Source: Betaproteobacteria bacterium
Lineage (GTDB): Bacteria; Pseudomonadota; Gammaproteobacteria; Burkholderiales; Casimicrobiaceae
Length of the DNA: 64,000 nucleotides
Direction of reading: 5' to 3'
Assembly: GCA_016720425.1 (NCBI GenBank)
Contig: JADKKQ010000009.1
Coordinates: forward strand, 124,001-188,000
The notes beneath the pieces are model-generated. The model did no database searches and was not told the origin of the DNA. It worked only from the letters and a program-made list of their open reading frames with translations. The translations under genes were made by a program, and so were the position numbers. Below, piece by piece: positions 34,862-43,402 of this stretch; the first letter of the stretch is position 1; each line of letters begins with the position of its first letter.

Positions 34862-36562
34862 CCCAACTCCCAAACCGCTCCAATCTCGCCCGGCGTGGCG
34901 CTGAAGTCGCTCGCTGACGTGCTCGACTGCATCAACCGGGACGCTCGACTCGATCCGGGTCGCAAGCTCGCCTACAGCGGTGCGGTTCGAACGATCAGCG
35001 CCGTACTCGCCCACCCACCTGAGACGCTGCCGGCCACGATGGGCGAGATCGACCGGTTGTTGCGCGAGCTGCCCTCCCCTTGCCGTGGTCGATCGAAGAA
35101 GACCATCGCCAACACCCGGTCTCGCCTGAAGGCTGCGCTGCTCCACGTCACCGACGCGCCGAAGCTGCCGCCCCACGGGACGCCCCTCAACCCGGCCTGG
35201 GCCCTGCTGTACGACGGCGTCGATGATCTGCGTCTGCGCCACGGCCTGTCGCGCCTGGTCCGCATCGCCTCGTTCCGCGGGGTCCCGCCGCAGGCGGTCG
35301 ACGATGCCTTCCTGCAGGACGTCCTGCGCGGCCTCAGCAAGGTCAACTGGGGCCGCGACACGCTGCCGTTCTGGCGCAAGACGGTCGCGCTGTGGAACGA
35401 GGCCGCGGCCTCCGTTGCCGGGTGGCCGCAGCAGCGGCTGACTCCACCCCCCGCCGTGCAGCGCCAGCGGCACCTGTCGCTCGAGCAACTGCCCGCCTCC
35501 TTCCGCCAGGATCTCGAGTCCTACCTCACTTGGGCGAGCGGGGTCGATCGCCTCGCCGACGACGCCCCCACGACACCGCTCAAGGCGTCGACGCTGCGAC
35601 AGCGCCGCGAGCACCTGCGCTTGGCGGCGTCGACCTTGGCGGCGTGCCTGGGGAGCCCCGACCCGGTCGAGAGCCTGGCGACGTTGGTGTTGCCGGCGAA
35701 CGTGCGGGCGATACTCTCCCGCTACCTCAAGGCGACCGAGGACAACCAGCCGACCACCTTCATCCGCAGTCTCGCCGTCACCTTGCTGGCGACCGCTCGG
35801 CACTGGGTCAAGGCACCCCCGGAACAGATGGAGGAACTGAAGCGGCTCAACGCCAAGCTCGGCAGCACGCCGACCGGGCTGACGCAGAAGAACCAGGATC
35901 TGGTGCGCCGTTTCCAGGATCGCGAGCTCCTGTCCGCCCTCCTCGACCTGCCCGGCACGCTGCGCAAGCAGGCGGCCTCCGGTCGTTCGTCGACAGCGCG
36001 GCGGCTGCGGAAGATGCAGATCGCGCTGGCGATCCGGAGTCTGCTTCCCGCGCCGATCCGCATGCAGCACCTCGCCACGCTGGAACTCGGCCGCAGTCTG
36101 CAATGGCCCTCGGGGCGCAGTGGGCCCGCCTACGTCGTGCTGCGGCGGGACGAGACAAAGAATGAGGTGCCCCTCGAGTACCCGCTACCCGACCACTGCC
36201 GGGACCTGTTGCACGAATACCTCGATCGGTACCGGAGCTACGCGACCGTCAAGGACCGCGAGTGGCTGTTCCTGCGGATGGATGGTTCCCGGACCCCGGA
36301 CAGCGCACTGCGCGACGGCATCACCAAGGCCGTAGCGCGCGAGTTGGGAATCGCCATGACCCCGCACCAGTTTCGCCACGTGGCGGCGGAGGTGGCGCTC
36401 GACATCCATCCCGGCGCCCTCGGCCTGGTGCGCGATCTGCTGGGGCATCGCAATATCAAGACCACGTCTAACTTCTACGCCGGGATGCGCACGCGCGAGG
36501 CGGCCCGCGAGTTCGACCGGATCCTCGAGCGCAGCCGCACACCGGAAACGAAGCCGGGTTGA
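34859..36562 (+). CDS. Tyrosine recombinase, long form
   Basis: A 567-residue site-specific recombinase. The C-terminal third has the catalytic residues: an Arg in LPAPIRMQHLATLEL, then PHQFRH (His-x-x-Arg), a downstream His in LLGHRNIKTTSNFY, and the nucleophilic Tyr in NFYAG. The N-terminal half is long and helical and probably contains core and arm DNA-binding parts. The gene is followed by a second, shorter recombinase after only three bases, so they are co-expressed. Pairs and trios of this kind move as units (for example RIT elements). Confidence 0.85.
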   Translation: MPNSQTAPISPGVALKSLADVLDCINRDARLDPGRKLAYSGAVRTISAVLAHPPETLPATMGEIDRLLRELPSPCRGRSKKTIANTRSRLKAALLHVTDAPKLPPHGTPLNPAWALLYDGVDDLRLRHGLSRLVRIASFRGVPPQAVDDAFLQDVLRGLSKVNWGRDTLPFWRKTVALWNEAAASVAGWPQQRLTPPPAVQRQRHLSLEQLPASFRQDLESYLTWASGVDRLADDAPTTPLKASTLRQRREHLRLAASTLAACLGSPDPVESLATLVLPANVRAILSRYLKATEDNQPTTFIRSLAVTLLATARHWVKAPPEQMEELKRLNAKLGSTPTGLTQKNQDLVRRFQDRELLSALLDLPGTLRKQAASGRSSTARRLRKMQIALAIRSLLPAPIRMQHLATLELGRSLQWPSGRSGPAYVVLRRDETKNEVPLEYPLPDHCRDLLHEYLDRYRSYATVKDREWLFLRMDGSRTPDSALRDGITKAVARELGIAMTPHQFRHVAAEVALDIHPGALGLVRDLLGHRNIKTTSNFYAGMRTREAAREFDRILERSRTPETKPG

Positions 36563-36565
36563 CAC

Positions 36566-37645
36566 ATGCCGAGGGCACGCAAACTGCCGATCGACCTGTG
36601 GCCCGCCGCCGACCGGGACCGCTGGCAGCGCACGACCGTGGCGGTCGACTTCTTCGACGCCGACGCGTCGGCTGCCCACTGGTCAACCAAAACGCGCTAC
36701 CAGGCCCAGGCGGCGTACGGTCGCTGGCTGTCATACTTGACGGCCGCACACCCTGCCGCGCTGCGCTTGCCGGCGGCAGAGCGGACCGATCGCGTCCGAG
36801 TCCACGACTACGTCGTCACGCTCGCCGACCGCATCACGGCGATGAGCATCGCGGCCGAGCTTGGGCATCTGATCCTGGCGTTGCGCAATCTCGCGCCGGA
36901 TGCCGACTGGACCTGGCTGCGGCAATGGCAGTATCGGTACGAGAAGGCCGCGGTTCCGCGGGAGAAACGGCACAAGATGGTCCATCCCTCACGCCTCATC
37001 GAGCTCGGGCGCGCGCTGATGGATGGGGCCGATGCAAGGCTCCAGAAGATCGATCGCGCGTGCCAGTACCGGGACGGCCTGCTGATCGCCCTGCTGGCGT
37101 ATCGGCCCCTGCGCCGGCGCAGCCTGGCCGAACTGCGGCTGACGACCCACCTGCGTCCGATTGGCAGCGGGTACGTATTGGCGTTGCAGAACGAGAACAC
37201 CAAGGCAGGGCTGGCGCACGAGTTCCCTGTTCCGGAATCGCTCGTGCCGTACCTGACACGCTACCTCGAGTGCTACCGACTGCTGTTTCCGCATCAAGAC
37301 CACGAAGATGCGTTGTGGCTGTCGGCGAAGGGTGGCGCCCTGACCGACGGTGCGATCTATCTCCGCGTGTGCCGACGCACCAGGACAGCGTTCGGCACGG
37401 CGATCCACCCGCATCTCTTTCGCGACATCGCCGCGACCACGATCGCGCGCGAGGCGCCGGAGAGTCTCGCCGTCGCCCGCGACCTCCTTACCCATGCCAA
37501 CGTCGAGACGACCCTGCGCCACTACACCCAAGCGCGGACCATCGACGCCGCACGCCAATACGCTGCCGCTATCGATCGGTTTCGCCATGGCGCCAAAGCC
37601 GCCGAGAACGTAGGCCCGCCGCGCGCGTTCGACCGTCGGCGTTAG
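36566..37645 (+). CDS. Tyrosine recombinase, second of tandem pair
   Basis: A 359-residue recombinase starting three bases after the stop of the first. Catalytic residues: Arg in LLAYRPLRRRSLAEL, the HPHLFRD motif (His-x-x-Arg), His in DLLTHANVETTLRHY and the final Tyr in RHYTQAR. It is of ordinary integrase size. Two different recombinases translated together suggest a heteromeric strand-exchange complex, as in XerC/XerD or RIT systems; that is inference. Confidence 0.85.
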   Translation: MPRARKLPIDLWPAADRDRWQRTTVAVDFFDADASAAHWSTKTRYQAQAAYGRWLSYLTAAHPAALRLPAAERTDRVRVHDYVVTLADRITAMSIAAELGHLILALRNLAPDADWTWLRQWQYRYEKAAVPREKRHKMVHPSRLIELGRALMDGADARLQKIDRACQYRDGLLIALLAYRPLRRRSLAELRLTTHLRPIGSGYVLALQNENTKAGLAHEFPVPESLVPYLTRYLECYRLLFPHQDHEDALWLSAKGGALTDGAIYLRVCRRTRTAFGTAIHPHLFRDIAATTIAREAPESLAVARDLLTHANVETTLRHYTQARTIDAARQYAAAIDRFRHGAKAAENVGPPRAFDRRR

Positions 37646-37699
37646 CACCCCGTGATCTCCCCGTTCCTGCACGAGGCTTCGACCCTACCCTGACACCCG

Positions 37700-38395
37700 A
37701 TGACCACGACCCATCCACATTCGGCGGTGATCGAGCAGATGCGCCGACAACGCGCGACCCCGACTTCTGTTCGGGACGGCGATGCGACGCCCGCGCTTCG
37801 GCGCCTGGAGTCAGCGAGCACTATCGGTCTCGCAGCCGGCCTGCGGCAGCTCAACGCCAGTGGACGCCTTGCGCGGCTGCTCGGCAACGACGATCCGGAT
37901 GAAGTAACGGCCGTGCTCGACGAGCTCGCGTCGCTCCTCGCCCGCATCGGCTATCACTGGCGCAGTACGCTGGCCAGCAAGGCACAGCGAAACCGGCGTT
38001 CCGTCCGACGATCCCGTTCATCGATGCAACCGACGAGGAAGCGGGGTCGCACCCGTGGCTCCGTGAACTTCGCGGCCCGCCAGCTCGGACTGGGCTTGGC
38101 GGTGATCTGGAACGAGCAGACCGCGCGGCCGCCCACTCGTTGTGAATCGCGACCGGGCAGTCGTCGGCCCACGTACACGAACTTCGTGGCGGCGATCGCC
38201 GTCCTGGTGCCGATGCTGTTCCGCCAGACCGTACCGTCGGGGCTGCCCGACGTCGAGTACCTCGTCCGCGTCAGCGTCCATGACTTTCGGGCGGCGATGG
38301 CCTCGCCGGAGGAGTACCGGCGACGCGGATTGCTCGACGAGCAGCAGTGGCTGGATGCAGCCGGCAGCAGTGCCCAACAGGTGACGCAGCCATGA
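37700..38395 (+). CDS. Unknown third protein of the recombinase operon
   Basis: A 231-residue basic, probably soluble protein with no catalytic motif I recognise. It has an Arg/Ser/Lys-rich middle (RNRRSVRRSRSS) and a C-terminal helical region (VEYLVRVSVHDFRAAMASPEEY). It starts 55 bases after the second recombinase and ends 41 bases before the right inverted repeat. Its position corresponds to the third gene of RIT-type recombinase trios, but it lacks the Arg-His-Arg-Tyr set. It could be an accessory DNA-binding factor. Confidence 0.6.
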   Translation: MTTTHPHSAVIEQMRRQRATPTSVRDGDATPALRRLESASTIGLAAGLRQLNASGRLARLLGNDDPDEVTAVLDELASLLARIGYHWRSTLASKAQRNRRSVRRSRSSMQPTRKRGRTRGSVNFAARQLGLGLAVIWNEQTARPPTRCESRPGSRRPTYTNFVAAIAVLVPMLFRQTVPSGLPDVEYLVRVSVHDFRAAMASPEEYRRRGLLDEQQWLDAAGSSAQQVTQP

Positions 38396-38435
38396 CGAAT
38401 TCTTCTCCCTCCCGCCTTCCGCTGGGCGCAGCCAC

Positions 38436-38445
38436 CATGGGGTCA
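38436..38445 (-). repeat. Right arm of 10-bp inverted repeat
   Basis: CATGGGGTCA, exact reverse complement of 34852-34861. Together they bracket the two tyrosine recombinases and the unknown third gene. Confidence 0.4.
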
Positions 38446-38489
38446 ACCGTGTCGACTTGCGATGCGGTAGCGAACCATCGAAGCCCGCC

Positions 38490-38735
38490 ATGGCGCCTGC
38501 CGATACGATTCATCCCCAATACCTGTCACTTGCCGAGGCCGGCGCCATCGCCAGCTTCTCCACGCGCACGCTGCGGCGCGCCATCGCGGGCCATAAGCTG
38601 CAGGCGCATCATGTTGGGCGCAACGTGCGCATCGAGTTGGCCGAGCTGCGGCGCTGGATCGAAGCCGACGGCGCCGCAGCGATCGGTTCCTGCGGTGTCG
38701 CCATTCCCGCGTCGAGCTCGAGGTCCGGGCGCTGA
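38490..38735 (+). CDS. Excisionase-like helix-turn-helix protein
   Basis: An 81-residue protein from ATG 38490. YLSLAEAGAIASFSTRTLRRAIAGHKLQAHHVGRNVRI followed by ELRRWIEA is the MerR-like winged-helix fold of excisionase (Xis) and DNA-binding helper proteins. It lies immediately upstream of the serine recombinase and probably controls its direction of recombination or expression. Confidence 0.75.
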   Translation: MAPADTIHPQYLSLAEAGAIASFSTRTLRRAIAGHKLQAHHVGRNVRIELAELRRWIEADGAAAIGSCGVAIPASSSRSGR

Positions 38736-38785
38736 CCGATGCTCATCGGTGTGCGCCTCGGCGTTCAGCAGCAAGGGTCGGCCGG

Positions 38786-39019
38786 ATGCTGACCCCGCCT
38801 GCTGGTCGTCCGATCGACGATCCGCTGCTCGAGTTCATCGCGCAGGTCGTAGCGCAGGAGCTGGCCGGGACCTTGGCTACTCCATCGGCCGAACGGACGC
38901 CGCCAAAGGGGACTGTCGATGAAGACCGTAAGCGCCGCCATCTACGCACGGTTCTCGACCGACAAGCAGGATCGCTCGTCGATCGAGGATCAGACGCGAA
39001 CCTGCCGGACCTGGGCTAA
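38786..39019 (+). CDS. Possible small overlapping ORF before serine recombinase
   Basis: A 77-codon frame. Its first half (DDPLLEFIAQVVAQELAGTLA) reads like a genuine amphipathic helix, whereas its second half overlaps the recombinase start in another frame. Small genes in this position are often seen before large serine recombinases, but I have no direct support. The true end might be shorter. Confidence 0.3.
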   Translation: MLTPPAGRPIDDPLLEFIAQVVAQELAGTLATPSAERTPPKGTVDEDRKRRHLRTVLDRQAGSLVDRGSDANLPDLG

Positions 39020-40541
39020 GAACAACGGCCTCGCCGTCGTCGCGGAGTTCGCCGACGAAGCCACGAGCGGCTCGGTGCCGGTGACCCGCCGCACGGGCGG
39101 CGGCGCCATGCACGCCGCAGCCCTGGCGGGCCAGTTCGACGTGCTGATCCTGGAGGGGCTCGACCGGCTCTCCCGTGACCAGGTCGATCAGGAGCAGGTC
39201 GTCCGCCGCCTCGAGCACCGCGGCATTCGTCTGGTCGGCATCTCCGACGGCTACGACAGCAACTCGGGCGAGTCGCGCTTCATGCTGCGCGGCATGCGCG
39301 GCATCGTCAACGAGGTGTACCGGCGCGACTTGCCGCCCAAGATCCGCCGGGGTTTGGCCGGTCAGATCGCACGAGGCTTCCACGCTGGCGGGATGTCCTA
39401 CGGCTACCGCAGCGTGCCCGTCGGGATGAACGACCGGGGCGAAGCCGATGGCTTTCGCCTGGAAGTCATCCCCGAGCAGGCGGCCATCGTGCGCGAGATC
39501 TTCTCGCGCTACGGCGCCGGGCAAGGCATGACCCGGATCGCCGCCGATCTCAACGCCCGCGGCGTACCCGGACCGGGGCGCAAGAAGAACAAGCCGAACA
39601 CCTGGTCGGCCACCGCGCTCTACGGCACGCCACGGGCCGGCTCCGGCCTGCTCAACAACGAGCTCTACATCGGCCGCTATGTGTGGAACCGCCGGGAGTG
39701 GGTGAAGGACCCCGACAATCCCATGCGACGCGTACCGCGGATGCGTCCACCCACCGAGTGGCACGTTGCCGATCGACCTGACCTCAGAATCGTCGACGAC
39801 GAAGCCTGGAAGGCCGTGCGCGCGCGGATGGAAGCGCCGCGCCAGGGCAGCGGCCATCGCGGGCGGGGCGGCGCGCCGCGGACGCTCTTCGGCGGCCTGC
39901 TGCGCTGCGGCCACTGCGGCGGACCAATGATCGCGGTGCACACACGCTACTACGGATGCGCCGCGCACAAGACGAGAGGCTCGGCAATCTGCCAGGGAAC
40001 GTCGGCCCCGCGGGCCGAGACCGATCGGCGGCTGATCCAGGGGCTGCGCGATGAAGTCCTCGCACCGGCGGCGATCGCCAAGATCAGCGCGCGGGTCAAG
40101 GAACTGCTGCACGACCTGCAGAAGCGCGCCGGCGACGAGACCGTTGCCCGCGACGATCGGGTCGCGGCTCTGGAAGGCGAGATCGGCCGGCTGACCGACG
40201 CGGTGGCCCAGATGGGGCTCTCCGCCGCGCTGCGCACCCGGCTCGTCGCTGCCGAGGCGGAACTCGCCGAGCTCACGGCCAAGGCAACGGGGCGCCAAAC
40301 GTCGCCGGTCGCCTGCGACGGGGAGCAGGTCGGGGCCCGGATCCGTAAGGTCGCCCTGCGGCTGGAACAGGCGCTGGCGACCGACGTCGAAGTCGCTCGC
40401 AGGATCCTCGGCGAGAGGCTGGGCGACATCCGCGTCGAGGAGAGGGACGACGGAATCTACGCCCAGATGGACATCGGCCCCGTACTGCTGGAGGCAGCCG
40501 GGGCCGATGTTGCTGGATGTGGTTGCGGGGGCAAGATTTGA
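38919..40541 (+). CDS. Large serine recombinase
   Basis: A 540-residue integrase. Residues 1-150 are the resolvase catalytic domain (AIYARFSTDKQ with the nucleophilic Ser, then LDRLSRDQ). The recombinase domain follows (YGYRSVP, EIFSRYGAGQGMTRIAADLNARG), then a zinc ribbon (CGHCGGPM and later CAAHKTRGSAIC) and a coiled coil near residues 400-460. The end of the frame runs into a tRNA-Met 3' part, so the last codons (GCGCGGKI) are encoded by the attachment site. This fits integration at a tRNA gene that reconstitutes the recombinase stop. Confidence 0.9.
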   Translation: MKTVSAAIYARFSTDKQDRSSIEDQTRTCRTWAKNNGLAVVAEFADEATSGSVPVTRRTGGGAMHAAALAGQFDVLILEGLDRLSRDQVDQEQVVRRLEHRGIRLVGISDGYDSNSGESRFMLRGMRGIVNEVYRRDLPPKIRRGLAGQIARGFHAGGMSYGYRSVPVGMNDRGEADGFRLEVIPEQAAIVREIFSRYGAGQGMTRIAADLNARGVPGPGRKKNKPNTWSATALYGTPRAGSGLLNNELYIGRYVWNRREWVKDPDNPMRRVPRMRPPTEWHVADRPDLRIVDDEAWKAVRARMEAPRQGSGHRGRGGAPRTLFGGLLRCGHCGGPMIAVHTRYYGCAAHKTRGSAICQGTSAPRAETDRRLIQGLRDEVLAPAAIAKISARVKELLHDLQKRAGDETVARDDRVAALEGEIGRLTDAVAQMGLSAALRTRLVAAEAELAELTAKATGRQTSPVACDGEQVGARIRKVALRLEQALATDVEVARRILGERLGDIRVEERDDGIYAQMDIGPVLLEAAGADVAGCGCGGKI

Positions 40542-40564
40542 ACTTGCGACCTTCGGGTTATGAG
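40520..40564 (-). tRNA. Truncated tRNA-Met 3' half, attachment-site scar
   Basis: On the minus strand the sequence reads CTCATAA (anticodon CAT), then CCCGA, the variable region, a T arm GCAAG-TTCAAAT-CTTGC and CCCCGCAACCA at the 3' end. The 5' half (acceptor, D arm, anticodon 5' stem) is absent to the right of 40564. It is therefore a remnant or an att half-site and not a working gene. The serine recombinase ends inside it. Confidence 0.8.
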
Positions 40565-40866
40565 GCGGACAAGGCCTATATTCGAACCTAGTAAATCAAC
40601 AACTTGCAACGCTTGCCAAACTCGAAACGAATCTATCCAAGGCACAGTTTAGGCACACTCAATCCTGGCGAGTCACAAATGACATTTTCGCGCGCGCCCC
40701 CGCTTCGCTCCAATGCAGTTCGGCCGGAAACTTATTCCGCTCGCGCTGTTCTTACGAAGCGGCGCGCTGACAGGCCAGTCTTGACATCGCCCTCCTCCAA
40801 CCCGACATGGTCATGGACGAAAATTGAACTCATCGCACCAGCGGAGATTCAGGTTGGAGTGCCCCC
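40565..40866. other. Spacer between tRNA scar and hydrolase gene
   Basis: About 300 bases without a gene. It begins with the sequence that replaced the tRNA 5' half. I see no clear terminator. The promoter of the hydrolase gene at 40867 should lie here. Confidence 0.4.
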
Positions 40867-41895
40867 ATGGTTCGTAAGAAATTGAGAGTGGTATATCGCG
40901 GGTGGAGCCTGTTCCTCGCGCTGCTCGTTGCGCTGCCAATCGGTTTGCTCCAAGGCGGGGCAATTGCCGCCGATGCGACAGCGCCAGCCACTGAGCAGTC
41001 TCCGCAGGCCACGCAGGCGCCGTACTCGACGTACGATTTGGAATGGACCGACTTGTCACGCGGACGAGCAGTGCCGGTGCGGCTTTACCTGCCGGCCGCC
41101 GCCTCGAGCGAGAACCCGGTGCCTTTGGTCGTGTTCTCCCACGGCATCGGCGGCTCGCGCTCGGGCTACAGCTATCTTGGGCGTTACTGGGCAAGCCAGG
41201 GTTTTGCCAGCCTTCACGTGCAACACGTGGGGAGCGATACGAGCATCTGGTTCGGCAACCCATTCGGCCTGCCTGGGCGTCTGCAGGATGCGGCGCAGGA
41301 GAACGAGGCCATCGCCCGCGTCCATGACTTGCACTTCGCGCTCGACTGGCTGTTGGCCAGCGAGTTGGCATCGCGCATCGACGCCCTGCACATCGTCGCG
41401 GCAGGGCATTCATACGGAGCCAACACTGCACTGCTGGCGGTCGGTGCGCGCGTCGAACGCAACGGGCAGATCATGGACCTGCGCGATCCGCGCATCAAGG
41501 CGGCTATCCTGATCTCCTCGCCACCGTTTTACGGCACGCCGGCGCCCGGCCGAATCCTGGCCAGCGTGACAGTGCCCACGCTGCACATCACTGCCACCGA
41601 GGACGTGATCCGCGTACCGGGCTACTACTCCGGCGCCGAAGATCGCGTGGCGGTATTCGATGCTATCGGCGGGCCACGCAAGACCCTTGCAGTATTCGCC
41701 GGTGGCTCGCACAGCATGTTCACCGACCGCTCGGGCACCGGCGGCGCCGAGTTGAACGGCCTGGTCAAGGTGGCGACGAAGGAACTTGCGCTGGCCTTTA
41801 TGCGCAACGTGTTCGGCGCGTCCGACGAGCCGCTACGCCGCTGGTCGACGCAACACAGCGCCATCGTCTCGCGCTACGTTCTTGGCGAACGCTGA
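40867..41895 (+). CDS. Exported alpha/beta hydrolase (PAF-acetylhydrolase/dienelactone-hydrolase-like)
   Basis: A 342-residue protein with a signal peptide (LFLALLVALPIGLLQGGAIAA). The hydrolase fold shows VVFSHGIGGSRSGY, the nucleophile elbow AAGHSYGANTALL, an Asp in HITATEDVIR and a His in GGSHSMF. The layout resembles platelet-activating-factor acetylhydrolase-like lipases. It stands alone between mobile DNA and a repeat array. ATG 40867 has weak ribosome-site support; it directly starts the basic signal region. Confidence 0.8.
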   Translation: MVRKKLRVVYRGWSLFLALLVALPIGLLQGGAIAADATAPATEQSPQATQAPYSTYDLEWTDLSRGRAVPVRLYLPAAASSENPVPLVVFSHGIGGSRSGYSYLGRYWASQGFASLHVQHVGSDTSIWFGNPFGLPGRLQDAAQENEAIARVHDLHFALDWLLASELASRIDALHIVAAGHSYGANTALLAVGARVERNGQIMDLRDPRIKAAILISSPPFYGTPAPGRILASVTVPTLHITATEDVIRVPGYYSGAEDRVAVFDAIGGPRKTLAVFAGGSHSMFTDRSGTGGAELNGLVKVATKELALAFMRNVFGASDEPLRRWSTQHSAIVSRYVLGER

Positions 41896-43039
41896 CGAAG
41901 ACAGCGCCGTCGAATTTCAGCGCACCAAGTGGAAGTTGTCAGACCGCGTTTTACGCTGGAAATCCCGCAGCAATTCGCGATCCTGTGGTCCGCAAGTATT
42001 CGACCACGGGAGCGCAGGCTGCAGCGAATACTCGTGATGCAGCCCTGTCCTCCGCAGATATTCGATCACGTCAATGCAGGCACATGCGAATACTCGTGAT
42101 GTAGGCCTGTGATCCGCAATAATTCGATCACGCCAACGCGGGCGCAAACGAGTACTCATGATGCAAGCCGCCCAGCACCGAGCAGACGCACACGGCTGTG
42201 TGTGCAACCAGATAGTGCCGCGAAGTGTCATCGGCACAGCGTACCGTGCCTGCTGGCGGATCGGGGACGCCCGGACCGAGCGTCATGGGCGGACGCGCCG
42301 CGTTGTAGCGGGTCGCCCATTCCTTCAGGAGCGACCGCAGCCCGAGGCGCTTGATCGATTAATCCAGGCCCCTGGCTAAGATGCGGTCCCGGTCGTGAAG
42401 CAAATCGCGATGGCCCGCCTCGTCACCGATCACCTCGCGTCGTTGCTACAGCTTCCAGTCGGCGCTCGGCTACTTGCACTTCACCTGAGCCAAATCGTTG
42501 CGCAATGAAAAGGAACGGACTACTAGCTTCCGCCGGTGACCGATGTGACCCACGCGCGCTTCTGCGCCTTGCTCAACTGCTTGAGGGCGTACTCGGCCTT
42601 CAACGCGGCACTCCTCGATTCATGCCGCTGGCGCTGAGGATTTGGATCAGAAGGCCTCATCCACAGCCAAGACGACATCGTGCAGCTGCTCAGGTACCAA
42701 ACGCTGCACCGGTCCCCGCGGCGGTCGTTACTGCATCACCTCTGGCGGAAAAAAGCGCTACACCCGTTAGCCCACTCTCGCTTGAGTAGCTCGAGGAGTA
42801 CATCGCGCGGCAGATCCGCGGCGGCACCCATGAGGCAACTCATGCTCGTGGGAATGATCTTCAACCACGCGACCAATTCACTGCGTCGGATCTCTCGCAT
42901 CAGTGAACGCCCAATTGTTCCTGCCACGGCGACGTTGCGCCGCGTTCCGATCGGTACCATCGATCAATCTGAAACCTGGGACCGACTCGAGCACGGCATG
43001 CCACGCCATCACTGACTCGTTGGCGGAATGCCGCAGACC
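41896..43039. other. Long intergenic region with repeat array
   Basis: 1,144 bases with no supported gene. It contains the 62-base tandem repeat listed separately. On the minus strand near 42520-42620 one frame ends LKAEYALKQLSKAQKRAW, which looks protein-like, but it has no start and no upstream continuity, so at most it is a relic. Confidence 0.45.
41990..42172. repeat. 62-bp tandem repeat, three diverged units
   Basis: Units begin at 41990, 42052 and 42114, each starting CCGCA and containing TATTCG-type and CGAATACTCGTGATG blocks. The first unit has an 8-bp perfect inverted repeat (AGTATTCG at 41995-42002 and CGAATACT at 42025-42032). Spacing is constant at 62 bases although the sequence has drifted. 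Not part of a reading frame. Confidence 0.75.
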
Positions 43040-43378
43040 TCACGTTGCCGGCCTCTCCACGACGATAGTCACGAGTATTGACGCGTCTTCGGTTGCGCGC
43101 AGCGAGTGAGGCACCTTGCTCCCAAGGTACATGAGATCGCCGGCATGCATCGTCTTGGAGCTTCCATGTGCCGTAACTTCAATCACGCCTTCGAGACATT
43201 GCATCGTAATCGGACCCTCTACCGCATGGTCATGCAACTCCTTGCCAGCCGGCATGACAAGTCGCATGACCTTGAGCTGCTCGTCGCGCAACAGCGTCGT
43301 GGACTGGGAGTCGTCGAGTGGAGCGCCCAACGGCCGAAGGTCGATGAGTTCGCCGGACGAAGCATGTTTGGTAGCCAT
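43040..43378 (-). CDS. Cupin-domain protein
   Basis: A 112-residue small cupin. Motif 1 (VMPAGKELHDHAVEGPITMQCLEG) supplies metal-binding His residues, and motif 2 (GDLMYLGSKVPHSLRA) the third. It lies 24 bases after the NnrS gene on the same strand and is the last gene of the nitric-oxide cluster. In such clusters small cupins are often found, but their role is unclear. Confidence 0.8.
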   Translation of the reverse strand: MATKHASSGELIDLRPLGAPLDDSQSTTLLRDEQLKVMRLVMPAGKELHDHAVEGPITMQCLEGVIEVTAHGSSKTMHAGDLMYLGSKVPHSLRATEDASILVTIVVERPAT

Positions 43379-43402
43379 ACTGACTCCTCAGAGGACGTGA
43401 AA

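Noticed and set aside
40457..40645. 62-codon minus-strand frame containing LITRRSQVQILPPQ
   Set aside because: It is the usual false translation of a tRNA 3' half.
41990..42172. 62-bp repeats as a CRISPR array
   Set aside because: Units are contiguous and diverged across their full length, without constant repeats and variable spacers, and no cas gene is near.
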